The translations under genes and the position numbers were made by a program. From Palauibacter sp965207805 (GTDB lineage Bacteria; Gemmatimonadota; Gemmatimonadetes; Palauibacterales; Palauibacteraceae), in contig OZ242312.1 in assembly GCA_965207805.1 (NCBI GenBank), positions 3,224,001 through 3,288,000 of the forward strand: a stretch of DNA of 64,000 nt, read 5' to 3'. The notes beneath the pieces were generated by a model, which had not been told where the DNA came from, made no database searches, and saw only the letters and a list, made by a program, of their open reading frames with translations. Shown in pieces: positions 17,210-26,277 of the stretch; the stretch's first letter is position 1; every line of letters starts with the position of its first letter.

Positions 17210-18022
17210 ATGCGAAGACTCTGTGTGATGTTGGCGATGTCCGCGCTCGTCGCGTGCGGCGGGACGCAGGAAGACCGCGGAGGGACCGCTGCGGCGGCCG
17301 CGGCGCCGGATGACACCGCGGCCATGCACGCTGGGCGTCTGGCCGAGAGTCTCGGTGGACGGGAGGCGTGGGATCGAACGCGCTACCTGTCGTTCCGCTG
17401 GATCGTGGAACGCGATGGCGAGATCGTGGCGGACCGCGAACATTCGTGGGATCGGTACGACGGACGGTATCGCGTCGCCTATGCGGTGGATGGAACGTCC
17501 TATCTCCTGCTCTTCAACGTCAACGAGGTCGAGCCCCACCCCGAACTCGAGAAGGTGCCGTCCGGACGCGCGTGGGCCGGGGGCGAGGAGCTGGTCGGCG
17601 CGGCGCGGGACTCCGCGCTCCGCCGCGGCTACGGCGCCTTCATCAACGACACGTACTGGGCGATCATGCCGTTCAAGTGGGACGACCCGGGCGTTCACCT
17701 CGCCTACGAGGGGACGCGCACGCTCTCCGACGGCAAGACGTATGAAGTGATCCACCTCGGCTTCGACGAGGGCCTGGGTACGACGGAAGACCAGTACTGG
17801 GGGTTCCTCGATGAATCGGGACGCATGATGGCGTGGCAGTACCACCTGGGGCGGGCGGAGGCGCCGGGAGAGGTCATCTGGTGGTCCGACTGGCAACCGG
17901 TCGGCGACATCCAGTTCGCCATGACGCGGCTTCTGGATGGGGGCAACCGCTTCATCTACTTCGAGGATGTGGCCGCGGGTGAGACGGTGCCCGACGGACG
18001 CTTCGATCCCCCGACGCCTTGA
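17210..18022 (+). CDS. Lipoprotein of unknown function (DUF6503-like)
   Basis: A 270-residue exported lipoprotein. The signal MRRLCVMLAMSALVAC ends in lipobox LVAC with Cys16 as the lipidated residue. A low-complexity Gly/Ala linker follows, then a domain starting AGRLAESLGGREAWDRTRYLSFRW, which resembles beta-sandwich periplasmic lipoproteins of Bacteroidota and Gemmatimonadota. The DUF6503 match is from memory. Many aromatic residues suggest a ligand-binding beta fold. ATG 17210 has a GGAGAG ribosome site; a longer in-frame ATG at 17129 lies inside the palindromic element and is unlikely. It overlaps the transporter gene by 4 nt (TTGA), so the two are translationally coupled. Confidence 0.72.
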   Translation: MRRLCVMLAMSALVACGGTQEDRGGTAAAAAAPDDTAAMHAGRLAESLGGREAWDRTRYLSFRWIVERDGEIVADREHSWDRYDGRYRVAYAVDGTSYLLLFNVNEVEPHPELEKVPSGRAWAGGEELVGAARDSALRRGYGAFINDTYWAIMPFKWDDPGVHLAYEGTRTLSDGKTYEVIHLGFDEGLGTTEDQYWGFLDESGRMMAWQYHLGRAEAPGEVIWWSDWQPVGDIQFAMTRLLDGGNRFIYFEDVAAGETVPDGRFDPPTP

Positions 18023-19752
18023 CCGAGCACGGATCCGGCTCGACGGCGCCGGACTCGATCTCCTCGAGCACCGAGGAGGGACAGCAGTACCGTAGCGGCA
18101 TATACAAGCCGCTCGACGAGAGCACCCTGCCGGACGCGCCGGACACCGAGGCCTTTCCCGACCGCGGTCACGGTCCGCCGTTCAAGTTCGTCCGCCGCAT
18201 GTCGCGAGTGCCCCGCCTCAGGCACATCATCGGCCCCTCCGTCATCGCCCTCGGCATGGGCCTGGGAAGCGGTGAGTTCCTTCTCTGGCCGAACCTCGTG
18301 GCGGCCAACGGGTTCTCGATCTGGTGGCTGTTCTGGATCGGAGTCGTGACCCAGTTCGTCGTCATCGGCGAGATCGAACGCTGGACCATCGCCACCGGCG
18401 AGTCGACGTTCGCCGGCATGGCTCGGCTCGACCGGCTGGGGTTCTGGCCCTGGCTCTTCCTGGTCGCGACGCTGGCAAGTTTCTTCTGGCCCGGGTGGGC
18501 GTCGCAGTCCGCCGAATTCACGGGTCAGATCGTGGTGCTCGTCGGGGGACCGCAGATCCAGTGGCAACCGATGGCGCTGCTCATGCTCGCCTGCATCTGG
18601 TTCGGGCTCGCCGTCTCCCGAATCGTCTACAATGTCCTGGAGCGCTGTGAGATCGCCCTGGTGGCGGGGTTCTTCCCGCTCCTCGCGATCACGCTTCTCG
18701 CGGTCGGTTTCGTTCCCTCCCACTTGCTCGAACTGGCGGTCGGCGCCGTCTCGTTCGGGAGCGCCCCGGCCGAACTGTTCACCGGGGATCAGTTTCCGAC
18801 GCTGATCCTCGCGGTCGCGTATGCGGGCACCGGCGGCACGCTGCTCCTCGCACAGTCGCTCTGGTTGCGCGACAAGGGCTTCGGGATGGCGCGGTTCCAG
18901 GGACGGATCGCCGGCATCCGCGGGCGCAATGAAGACGTCAGCACGACCGGGTTCGTCTTCGACACGAGCGACCCGACCCAGCTCGGGCGTTTCCGGGGCT
19001 GGATGCGGGTCGTCCACCAGGAATTGCTCGTCACTTTCGTTCTCCTGACGCTCCTGAGCGTCGTCATCACGTGCATGCTCGTCGCGGCGACGCTGGGAAC
19101 GGACAACCCGGCGGTCGCGGGCGATCTGACCACCATGGTGACGCTGCAGGGCGAGGCGATCGAGCGCGTCGGCGGATTGTGGCTCCGGGTCGCGTTCCTG
19201 CTTGGAGGATCGTTCGTCATCTTTTCGACCCAGCTTGCGATCCTGGACACCGTCACCCGCATCACGGGCTGCATCTTCTACGAACGCTTCGGATACAGGA
19301 CGCGCTTCTTCACCCAGAAACGCACGTTTCTCGTGTTTCTGACGATCTTCGTGCTGGCGGCGATGGGGATCATCACCGCGTCATGGGTCGGCGGGGAGGC
19401 GCTGGATGTGCTGCAGCCCGATTTCCTGCTCCTCATCGCAGGCCCGTTCACGATGTCCAGCATGTTCCTGTTCACGCTCGTGATCGGCTACATGAACGTG
19501 CGCCGGCTGCCCGCCGAGCTGGGGCCGCCGACCTGGAAACGGTGGAGCTTGCTGTGGGCCGCGATACTGTGGGGATGGTTCACGGCGGAGCAGCTGTCAC
19601 GAACGACGATGCTGGTCGCGGGAGTGGCACCGCAGTTCCAGGAGTCGCTGGCGCTCCACCCGATCCGCATCGTGTTCTACGCGTTGTGGCTGGCGTCGCT
19701 CGTGTGGTTCGCGGGACGCACCCTCCCGCGGCGGGCGGCGCGAGGGGCGTGA
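18019..19752 (+). CDS. Nramp-like multi-pass transporter
   Basis: A 577-residue membrane protein with about 11-12 helices. A soluble N-terminal region (about 1-65) is followed by GPSVIALGMGLGSGEF, similar to the first core helix of Nramp/MntH carriers but without the metal-ligand DPGN motif. Related sequences in Planctomycetota and Gemmatimonadota are annotated as Nramp-family; substrate is uncertain. TTG 18019 begins inside the lipoprotein stop codon (TTGA), so translation is coupled. Coupling to a lipoprotein suggests the two act in one uptake function. It is convergent with thyX, with only 33 nt between them. Confidence 0.72.
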   Translation: MTEHGSGSTAPDSISSSTEEGQQYRSGIYKPLDESTLPDAPDTEAFPDRGHGPPFKFVRRMSRVPRLRHIIGPSVIALGMGLGSGEFLLWPNLVAANGFSIWWLFWIGVVTQFVVIGEIERWTIATGESTFAGMARLDRLGFWPWLFLVATLASFFWPGWASQSAEFTGQIVVLVGGPQIQWQPMALLMLACIWFGLAVSRIVYNVLERCEIALVAGFFPLLAITLLAVGFVPSHLLELAVGAVSFGSAPAELFTGDQFPTLILAVAYAGTGGTLLLAQSLWLRDKGFGMARFQGRIAGIRGRNEDVSTTGFVFDTSDPTQLGRFRGWMRVVHQELLVTFVLLTLLSVVITCMLVAATLGTDNPAVAGDLTTMVTLQGEAIERVGGLWLRVAFLLGGSFVIFSTQLAILDTVTRITGCIFYERFGYRTRFFTQKRTFLVFLTIFVLAAMGIITASWVGGEALDVLQPDFLLLIAGPFTMSSMFLFTLVIGYMNVRRLPAELGPPTWKRWSLLWAAILWGWFTAEQLSRTTMLVAGVAPQFQESLALHPIRIVFYALWLASLVWFAGRTLPRRAARGA

Positions 19753-19785
19753 CGGAAAGGACGGATCGCCGCCGCAGCGTGTCTG

Positions 19786-20769
19786 TCAGGCGGTCGGCTC
19801 CGGCACCGCCTGCGCCATCTTGCCGGACATTTCCTCCGCGCTCTTCATCTGCGAGAGATCGAGCGTGAAGTCGGGGCGTTCGACGGGCGACAGCTTGTCC
19901 AGCAGTTCGCGGACCTCGCGGGGCGCCAGACCGGCCGCCTTGAGATCCTCCTTCGTCGCGGTCCCATCGGCGTGGATCGATTCCGACTCGGCGTCCGTCC
20001 GCAGCAGGCTTCGCAGGACGTCGAGTTCTCCCGCGCTCAGGCGCGCCCCCAGCACTTCGTAGTCGACCCAGGCCTCGTAGCTGAGCGGCGCGACCCGCTG
20101 GAGCATGCCGGCCATTACCCGCCCGTACTCCTGGATTTCCCATTGGGCGTGCGAGTCCACCCGCAGTCGAAGGAAATGGAGAAGGTTGTGCAGATCGATC
20201 TTCCAGTACCACTGCGTATAGGTGGAGAGGGGGAGGTCGATCCGCGCGAGTTCACGGGCGACGTCTTCGGACAGCAGCCAGCCGTAGGAATCGGCCGCTT
20301 CCGCGCGCAGTTGCTCCCAGCGGTCGATCGCGCTGCGGTAGAGGTCACCCGGGGCCGGATCCGTCTCCCGGCCCTGATTGTTCAGGCGGCTCTGATAGGC
20401 GAACTGCTCGTGGTCCGGCTTGTAGAACAGCAGAGGCAGCAGACTGTAGCGGGCGCTGAGTTCGTTGACGGAAGCCGTGCGGTGCCGGATCCACTGTCGC
20501 GCCACGAACATCGGCATGGAGCAGTGAAACTTGAACTCGACCATCTCGCTCGGCGTCGTGTGCGCGTGGCGCCGCAGATAGCGCACGAGACCGCGAGTCT
20601 GGCTTACGCGGCGCGTGCCGGCGCCGTAGCTGACGCGCGCCGCCGCCTCCACGTCGGCGTCCGAGCCCATGTAGTCGACGAGCGCGACGAACCCGTGGTC
20701 GAGGACGGGGAAATACCCGCCGAGGATCTCCTCGGCCGCAGGGACGGTCGGTCTCCCGGTGGTTTCCAT
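19786..20769 (-). CDS. thyX: Flavin-dependent thymidylate synthase ThyX
   Basis: A 327-residue enzyme making dTMP from dUMP with FAD, NADPH and methylenetetrahydrofolate. The ThyX signature RHR-x7-S is present as RHRTASVNELS (95-105), preceded by SEMVEFKFH. It is longer than many ThyX proteins because of a charged C-terminal extension after about 250 that ends in a region rich in Ser, Glu and Met. ATG 20769 is 43 nt downstream of glpK on the same strand. No thyA is in the window, so this may be the organism's only route to dTMP. Confidence 0.93.
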   Translation of the reverse strand: METTGRPTVPAAEEILGGYFPVLDHGFVALVDYMGSDADVEAAARVSYGAGTRRVSQTRGLVRYLRRHAHTTPSEMVEFKFHCSMPMFVARQWIRHRTASVNELSARYSLLPLLFYKPDHEQFAYQSRLNNQGRETDPAPGDLYRSAIDRWEQLRAEAADSYGWLLSEDVARELARIDLPLSTYTQWYWKIDLHNLLHFLRLRVDSHAQWEIQEYGRVMAGMLQRVAPLSYEAWVDYEVLGARLSAGELDVLRSLLRTDAESESIHADGTATKEDLKAAGLAPREVRELLDKLSPVERPDFTLDLSQMKSAEEMSGKMAQAVPEPTA

Positions 20770-20812
20770 GAGCTACCCGTGCCGCTACAGGGGGGTGTCT
20801 TCGGGCAGAATA

Positions 20813-22300
20813 TCAGTTCGTGAGCACGCGGGCGACCGCGCGCCGCCACCCGGAATAGAGCGCTTCGCGCTCCGCCGCGTCCATGGCGGGCCGCCACGCA
20901 CGGTCGTGTCGCCACAGTGCCTTGACTCCCCGCAGATCCGCGAACACGCCGGCGCCGAGGCCGCCCAGCATCGCCGCCCCCAGCGCGGTGGTCTCCGTCA
21001 CGGCCGGGCGTCCGATCTCGACGTCGAGGATGTCGGCGAGAAACTGCATCGCCCAGTCGTTTCGCGTGAACCCGCCGTCCACGCGCAGCGTCCCGGGTCG
21101 CGGCGCCCCGTCGGCCTGCATCGCATCGATCAGTTCGCGCGACTGGTAGGCGACCGCCTCCAGCGCCGCCCGCGCGATCTCGGCCCGCCCCGTGTCGCGC
21201 GTCATTCCCAGCAGCGCGGCACGGGCTTCCGGATCCCAATGGATGCCGCCCAGCCCGACGAAGGCGGGGACGAGCACGACCCCGCCGGTCGAATCCACGG
21301 AACGGGCGAGAGCCTCCGTCTCGGCGGAGTCGGAGATGATGCCCAACCCATCGCGCAGCCACTGAACCGAGGCGCCGGCGACGAAAATGCTGCCCTCGAG
21401 GGCATACGTGCGTTCCCCGTCCAGCTGCCAAGCGACGGTCGTGAGCAGACCGTGGCGCGAGGCGAGTCGATCCACGCCGGTGTTCAGCAGCGCGAACGCG
21501 CCCGTTCCGTAGGTGAACTTCATCCCGCCCGGCTCCAACGCCGCCTGCCCGAACGTCGCCGCCTGCTGGTCGCCGGCCACGCCCCGCAACGGGATCGCGC
21601 GCCCGAAGAGCCCGGCGGACGTCTCCCCGAAATCGCCCGCCGAATCGCGAACCTCGGGCAACACGGAGTCGGGCACACGCAACAGTTCGAGCAGTTCCGG
21701 GTGCCACCGGCCCTCATCGATGTCGTAGAGGAGGGTCCGCGACGCGTTCGACGCATCCGTCGCGTGCACGCGCCCTTCGGTCAGGCACCAGAGCAGCCAG
21801 GTGTCGATCGTCCCGAAGGCGAGTTCGCCCTTCCGGGCCGCCTCGCGCGCTCCCGGAACGTGGTCGAGGATCCACGCCAGCTTCGTCCCGGAGAAGTACG
21901 GGTCGAGCCGCAAACCGGTGCGGCGCGCGATCAGCTCTTCGTGTCCCGCCTCGCGAAGCTCGGCACACTCCTTCGCCGTCCGCCGGTCCTGCCACACGAT
22001 CGCCGGGTGAATCGGCCTGCCGCCCGCGCGTTCCCAGACGACCGTCGTCTCGCGCTGGTTCGTGATGCCGATCGCCGCCACGCGATGCCCGAGCGCCTCG
22101 GCGGCGGCGATGACCTCCCGCGTCACGTCAATCGCATCGTCCCGGATGCGCTCGGGATCGTGCTCGACCCGGCCCGGCCGCGGATAGCTCTGAGGCAACT
22201 CGCGCTGAGCGCTGGCGACCCCCCTCCCCTCGAGATCGAACGCGATGGCGCGCGTGGAGGTGGTCCCCTGATCGATCGCGACAACGACGGGGGCGGTCAT
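20813..22300 (-). CDS. glpK: Glycerol kinase
   Basis: A 495-residue FGGY-family kinase that phosphorylates glycerol to sn-glycerol 3-phosphate. The ATP-binding start VVAIDQGTTSTRA and the glycerol-site segments TNQRETTVVW and WQDRR are typical, as are FVAGASVQWLRDGL and RVDGGFTRND in the second domain. Length is normal. ATG 22300 overlaps the stop of the upstream propeller lipoprotein as ATGA, so the two are coupled. The glycerol facilitator and glycerol-3-phosphate dehydrogenase usually found nearby are absent here. Confidence 0.93.
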   Translation of the reverse strand: MTAPVVVAIDQGTTSTRAIAFDLEGRGVASAQRELPQSYPRPGRVEHDPERIRDDAIDVTREVIAAAEALGHRVAAIGITNQRETTVVWERAGGRPIHPAIVWQDRRTAKECAELREAGHEELIARRTGLRLDPYFSGTKLAWILDHVPGAREAARKGELAFGTIDTWLLWCLTEGRVHATDASNASRTLLYDIDEGRWHPELLELLRVPDSVLPEVRDSAGDFGETSAGLFGRAIPLRGVAGDQQAATFGQAALEPGGMKFTYGTGAFALLNTGVDRLASRHGLLTTVAWQLDGERTYALEGSIFVAGASVQWLRDGLGIISDSAETEALARSVDSTGGVVLVPAFVGLGGIHWDPEARAALLGMTRDTGRAEIARAALEAVAYQSRELIDAMQADGAPRPGTLRVDGGFTRNDWAMQFLADILDVEIGRPAVTETTALGAAMLGGLGAGVFADLRGVKALWRHDRAWRPAMDAAEREALYSGWRRAVARVLTN

Positions 22301-23409
22301 TGGTCCTGGGTCATAAGCTCGATCCGTGCGGTTTCGAGTCCCTCGCTCCCCCTGGGCTTAAGCACCGCTCGATCTGATCCGTCGAGGTAGACGCCACCCC
22401 GCACCCGTAACCGATCCTCTTGGCCCGCGGGGACGACCAGAGGGATCGCCTCGAGACGGTCCAGGTCCAGAACGAGACCTTTCGTCGTCAGACCGGTCGG
22501 GGTCTCGGATGTGTTCCGGGCGAACAGGCGCCCGTCCGCGAACGGCCTGAGGGCGGACACGATCGGGGCGCCGAGGACCCGCTCAGGTCCGCCGAACGTT
22601 TCGATCACGTCTTGTTGTTCCTTCAGTTCGCGAGCCCGCATTCCCCTGGGCAGGTAGACGATGCCCTCGAGGTCGCCGTCAGGACGATAACTCACGAGCG
22701 CAAGCCGGTCGCCGTCGAGGACGTGTATCAGGCCGTCGGGCGTGACCGCCACCAGGTCCACGGGCAACTGGAATGCGCCTTCGTAGTCGACGATCAACTC
22801 GGATGGGACCGCTCCGAACGCCGTCGCTCCGGTCGACGTCGGGCGCGACAGGTAGTGATCCGGGAAAGCATCGCCGGCGACGAGCAGCCCGAGTTCCGGA
22901 TGTACGGCGATGTCGTGCGCGTTGCCCCGAAACCGCTGGCTGGCGACGAAATCGCCCTCGAGGGTCAGGTATACGACTCGCGCGTTCCCCCCGTCGAGGA
23001 CCAGAACCTGATCGTCTGCCCTGACCAGGCGATTCGGGAACTTGTATTCTCCGGGCCCCTCTCCATCCCCGCCCAGGATCCGCACCGGATTGAGATTCCG
23101 GTCGAGGAGCACGATGCGCGGGTCGAGCCCGTCGGCGACGAAATATCCGGTCGGCGTGGCAAGCAGGTCGATGATCGAACCGAAGCTCACTCGGTCGTCC
23201 AGTTGATCGAGGTAGGCGTCGGACGGCCCGATCTCGTAGGCCTGGCTGGTGTTCTCGCTGAAATATACCCGTCCGTCGCCCTGGGCCTCCGGAGCGCCTC
23301 CGCAGCCCGCAGGACCGACGGCGCCCGCCAGGCCCAGCGCGACAGTGCGCAAGAAGATCCCCGGCCACCGAGCGGAACTCGGTGGCCGGGAACGGTTTGC
23401 AGTCGACAC
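22297..23409 (-). CDS. 6-bladed beta-propeller lipoprotein
   Basis: About 370 residues. The N-terminal signal has Arg residues, a hydrophobic core (TVALGLAGAVG) and Cys in PAGC as a probable lipid site, though Pro at -3 is atypical. The body shows NHL/6-bladed propeller repeats such as LLDRNLNPVRILGGDGEGPGE and VTPDGLIHVLDG, a fold common in exported proteins of Bacteroidota and Gemmatimonadota. Start is uncertain: GTG 23409 is chosen, while an internal TTG just before RTVALGL would give a neater lipoprotein signal. Coupling to glpK by ATGA is odd for a surface protein. Ligand unknown. Confidence 0.7.
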   Translation of the reverse strand: MSTANRSRPPSSARWPGIFLRTVALGLAGAVGPAGCGGAPEAQGDGRVYFSENTSQAYEIGPSDAYLDQLDDRVSFGSIIDLLATPTGYFVADGLDPRIVLLDRNLNPVRILGGDGEGPGEYKFPNRLVRADDQVLVLDGGNARVVYLTLEGDFVASQRFRGNAHDIAVHPELGLLVAGDAFPDHYLSRPTSTGATAFGAVPSELIVDYEGAFQLPVDLVAVTPDGLIHVLDGDRLALVSYRPDGDLEGIVYLPRGMRARELKEQQDVIETFGGPERVLGAPIVSALRPFADGRLFARNTSETPTGLTTKGLVLDLDRLEAIPLVVPAGQEDRLRVRGGVYLDGSDRAVLKPRGSEGLETARIELMTQDQ

Positions 23410-23459
23410 CTCAGCGTGCGCGGGACGCGACTTCGAACCGATGACTCCCCAGGCGCGGC

Positions 23460-23783
23460 TCACTGGAAGCTCCACTCCACGTATTCGTCGCATCGGACGT
23501 ACATCGGTGAGCGGCCATCCATATCGTACGCACCGACGTTGAAGGTTGCGGTGATCCCGACGCTCAGGCCGAAAGCGGCGCCGATCGAGATCGTCACGCT
23601 CTGGAAGCCGATCAGTTCTCCGCTCGCCGGATTGTCCGGGCCTCCCGAGATGTACGGCGCGCACTCGCTCTGCGCCGCGGCCACGGACGGCTGCGCCAGC
23701 GAGACCGCCAAGGCTCCCGCGAAAGCCCACGCCACGGCGAGCGGCCACGCCGTCCTCCTGCCTCTCCTCGTCCTCATCATCAT
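23460..23783 (-). CDS. Small secreted protein of unknown function
   Basis: A 107-residue protein with a basic start (MMMRTRRGRR), a hydrophobic core and a signal peptidase site near SVAAAQ/S. The mature part is only about 67 residues, with two cysteines (ECAPY near its start, RCDEY near its end) that could form a disulfide, and a beta-rich middle. The start follows a strong GGGAGGTGG ribosome site, which supports a real gene. It sits 125 nt downstream of gyrB and 50 nt upstream of the propeller lipoprotein on the same strand. No family is recognised. Confidence 0.6.
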   Translation of the reverse strand: MMMRTRRGRRTAWPLAVAWAFAGALAVSLAQPSVAAAQSECAPYISGGPDNPASGELIGFQSVTISIGAAFGLSVGITATFNVGAYDMDGRSPMYVRCDEYVEWSFQ

Positions 23784-23908
23784 CCACCTCCCCTGATTGA
23801 TCCCGGAGGGCGACGCCCTGCCGCCCTCTCCGACACAAGGATCGGGGCGGGCATCAACGGGCTATCAACCCGCGCGAACCGGCAACGAGCGGTGGATCGG
23901 GAGGAGAC

Positions 23909-25867
23909 TCAGACGTCGAGATTGCGTACGTAGCGGGCGTTGCTCTCGATGAACTCGCGGCGCGGCTCGACGTTCTCGCCCATGAGGGTGTCGAACAGCC
24001 GATCGGCCTCCGCGGCTTCGTCGATCCTCACCTGGAGCAGCGTGCGCTTCTCCGGGTTCATCGTAGTCTGCCACAGCTGATCGGCGTTCATCTCGCCCAG
24101 CCCCTTGTACCGCTGCAGCGAGGCGCTCCCCCTGCCGTTGTCGAGTCTCGCCTGCGCGGCGACGCGCTCCGACTCGTCGTAGCAGTAGAACTCCGTCTTC
24201 CCCTTCCATACCCGATACAGCGGCGGCTGCGCGATGTAGATGTATCCCGCGTTGATGAGTTCCTTCATCTGCCGGAAGAAGAAGGTCAGGAGCAGCGTCC
24301 GGATATGGGCGCCGTCCACGTCGGCGTCCGTCATGATCACGACCTTCCGATACCGGGCCTGCGACAGATCGAACTCGTCGCCGATCCCGGTCCCGATGGC
24401 CGTGATCATGGCACGGATCTCCTCGTTGGAGAGGATTCTGTCGATCCGCGCCTTCTCCACGTTGAGGATCTTGCCGCGCAGGGGGAGGATGGCCTGGTAG
24501 TTGCGGTCGCGCCCCATCTTCGCGCTCCCGCCCGCGCTGTCTCCCTCCACTAGGTAGAGTTCCGCGATCTCGGGATCCGTGATCGAGCAGTCCGCCAGCT
24601 TCCCCGGCAGGATGCCGGTCTCGAGCGCCGACTTCTTTCGCGTCAGGTCCCGCGCCTTTCGCGCCGCTTCCCGCGCCCGGGAGGCCTGGACCGCCTTCTC
24701 GATGATCTGTCGAGACGGACCGGGGTTCTCCTCCAGCCATGTCCCCAGCCGGTCGTTGACGAGGCTCTCGACAATGCCGCGCACCTCGCTGTTCCCCAGC
24801 TTCGTCTTGGTCTGCCCCTCGAACTGGGGCTCCATGACCTTCACGGAGAGCACGGCGACGAGCCCTTCGCGCACATCGTCTCCGCTCAGGGTGGGATCGG
24901 CCTTCTTGAGGATGTTGTTCCGCTGCGCGTAGTTGTTGATGGTGCGCGTGAGGGCGCCCTTGAAACCCGACAGGTGCGTCCCGCCTTCGTGCGTGTTGAT
25001 GTTGTTCACGAAGGTGAACGTGTTCTCGCTGTAGGCGTCCGTGTACTGCATCGCGAGTTCGAACTCGGTGTCGTCCTGCGCGCCCGAGACGGAGATCACG
25101 TCCGCGTGAAGCGGCGTCTTGTTGCCCAGGAGATATTCGACGAACTGCGCGATCCCCCCCTCGAAGTGGAAGTCGCGGCGCAGATCCTCCTGCCGCTCAT
25201 CGACGATCGCGATCCGAACGCCCCGGTTCAGGTAGGCGAGTTCCCGGAGGCGGCTGGCGAGCGTCTCGAAGCTGTATTCGAGCGGGTCCCCGAGTCCCTC
25301 GAAGACCTCGGGGTCGGGGCGGAAGGTGACCGTAGTTCCGGTGTCCTTCGTCTTCCGCCCCTTCTTGAGCTTCCCCTGGCTGACCCCGCGCTCGTAGCGC
25401 TGCGTCCACTCGTGGCCGTCGCGACGAACCTCGACCTCCAGCCACTCGGAAAGCGCGTTCACGACGGAAACGCCCACGCCGTGCAGCCCGCCCGACACCT
25501 TGTAGCTCGACTTGTCGAATTTTCCGCCCGCGTGGAGCGTCGTGAGGGCGAGTTCGACCCCCGGCACCTTCTCGGTCGGGTGAAGGTCCACGGGGATGCC
25601 GCGCCCGTCGTCCACGACCCGAATCGACTGGTCCGTCCCGATCGTGACCTCGATCCCGGAGCAATGTCCCGCCATCGCCTCGTCGATCGAGTTGTCCACG
25701 ACCTCGTAGACGAGGTGGTGCAACCCTCGCCCCGAGGTAGATCCGATGTACATGCCCGGGCGCTTCCGCACGGCCTCAAGTCCCTTGAGGACATGAATCT
25801 GCCGCGCGGTGTAGTCCGAGTCGTTCTTATCTTCCACGGGCTTTCCGCCCGCCGTCGACTTCGCCAT
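23909..25867 (-). CDS. gyrB: DNA gyrase subunit B
   Basis: A 652-residue ATPase subunit of type IIA topoisomerase. The GHKL ATPase residues are in EVVDNSIDEA (Glu55, Asn59), with DDGRGIPVD and GGLHGVGVSVVNAL. The TOPRIM domain has VEGDSAGGSAK and MTDADVDGAHI, and the C-terminal motif is QRYKGLGEMN. It has the short form without the extra domain of E. coli GyrB. ATG 25867 overlaps the dciA stop as TGATG. It lies in the conserved order recF-dciA-gyrB. Whether the A subunit at 14465 is its partner is likely but not proven. Confidence 0.93.
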   Translation of the reverse strand: MAKSTAGGKPVEDKNDSDYTARQIHVLKGLEAVRKRPGMYIGSTSGRGLHHLVYEVVDNSIDEAMAGHCSGIEVTIGTDQSIRVVDDGRGIPVDLHPTEKVPGVELALTTLHAGGKFDKSSYKVSGGLHGVGVSVVNALSEWLEVEVRRDGHEWTQRYERGVSQGKLKKGRKTKDTGTTVTFRPDPEVFEGLGDPLEYSFETLASRLRELAYLNRGVRIAIVDERQEDLRRDFHFEGGIAQFVEYLLGNKTPLHADVISVSGAQDDTEFELAMQYTDAYSENTFTFVNNINTHEGGTHLSGFKGALTRTINNYAQRNNILKKADPTLSGDDVREGLVAVLSVKVMEPQFEGQTKTKLGNSEVRGIVESLVNDRLGTWLEENPGPSRQIIEKAVQASRAREAARKARDLTRKKSALETGILPGKLADCSITDPEIAELYLVEGDSAGGSAKMGRDRNYQAILPLRGKILNVEKARIDRILSNEEIRAMITAIGTGIGDEFDLSQARYRKVVIMTDADVDGAHIRTLLLTFFFRQMKELINAGYIYIAQPPLYRVWKGKTEFYCYDESERVAAQARLDNGRGSASLQRYKGLGEMNADQLWQTTMNPEKRTLLQVRIDEAAEADRLFDTLMGENVEPRREFIESNARYVRNLDV

Positions 25868-26277
25868 CAACCCCTCCCCTTCTCCGTTCGGCCGGGGCGC
25901 GCCGCGGCCGGCGACGATTCCCCGGACTGCACGAACACGATTCGTTCGAGCCGGCCGCGGGTACGATCCCGGTTCAGGCGGCTCAGCAACTTTCGCCTCA
26001 TCATGTTCAGTTCCGTCATCCAGGCCGCACCGGCCACTTCGATGAACACCGTCCCGCCCTTGATTCCGCCCACTCTCGTTACGCGCGCGATGTGCGGACC
26101 TACGACCCACTCCCACCGCGCGGCGGTGGCGCTGCGCTCCACCCGCTCGCGGATCCCCATGCGATCGAGCAACTCCGCCAGCACGCCCCCGACGCGTTCG
26201 GGATGCCGCTCGCCCGCTCTCGCGTCTCCGCGCCGCGCCCTTCCGCGAGGCATCGCCTCGAAGGCCGCGCCGTTCAT
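25867..26277 (-). CDS. dciA: DciA-like (DUF721) helicase-loader protein
   Basis: A 136-residue basic protein between recF and gyrB. The DUF721 core is visible as WEWVVGPHIARVTR with GGTVFIEVAGAAWMTELNMMRRKLLSRLN. DciA proteins load the replicative helicase DnaB in bacteria that lack DnaC/DnaI. A low-complexity basic N-terminus and tail flank the core. ATG 26277 overlaps the recF stop (ATGA) and its own stop overlaps the gyrB start (TGATG), so all three are translationally coupled. Gene order matches that in many Actinobacteria and other phyla, supporting the call. Confidence 0.82.
   Translation of the reverse strand: MNGAAFEAMPRGRARRGDARAGERHPERVGGVLAELLDRMGIRERVERSATAARWEWVVGPHIARVTRVGGIKGGTVFIEVAGAAWMTELNMMRRKLLSRLNRDRTRGRLERIVFVQSGESSPAAARPGRTEKGRG

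Noticed and set aside
24305..24553. Small plus-strand frame within gyrB
   Set aside because: Antisense shadow; the gyrB TOPRIM region is strongly conserved on the other strand.
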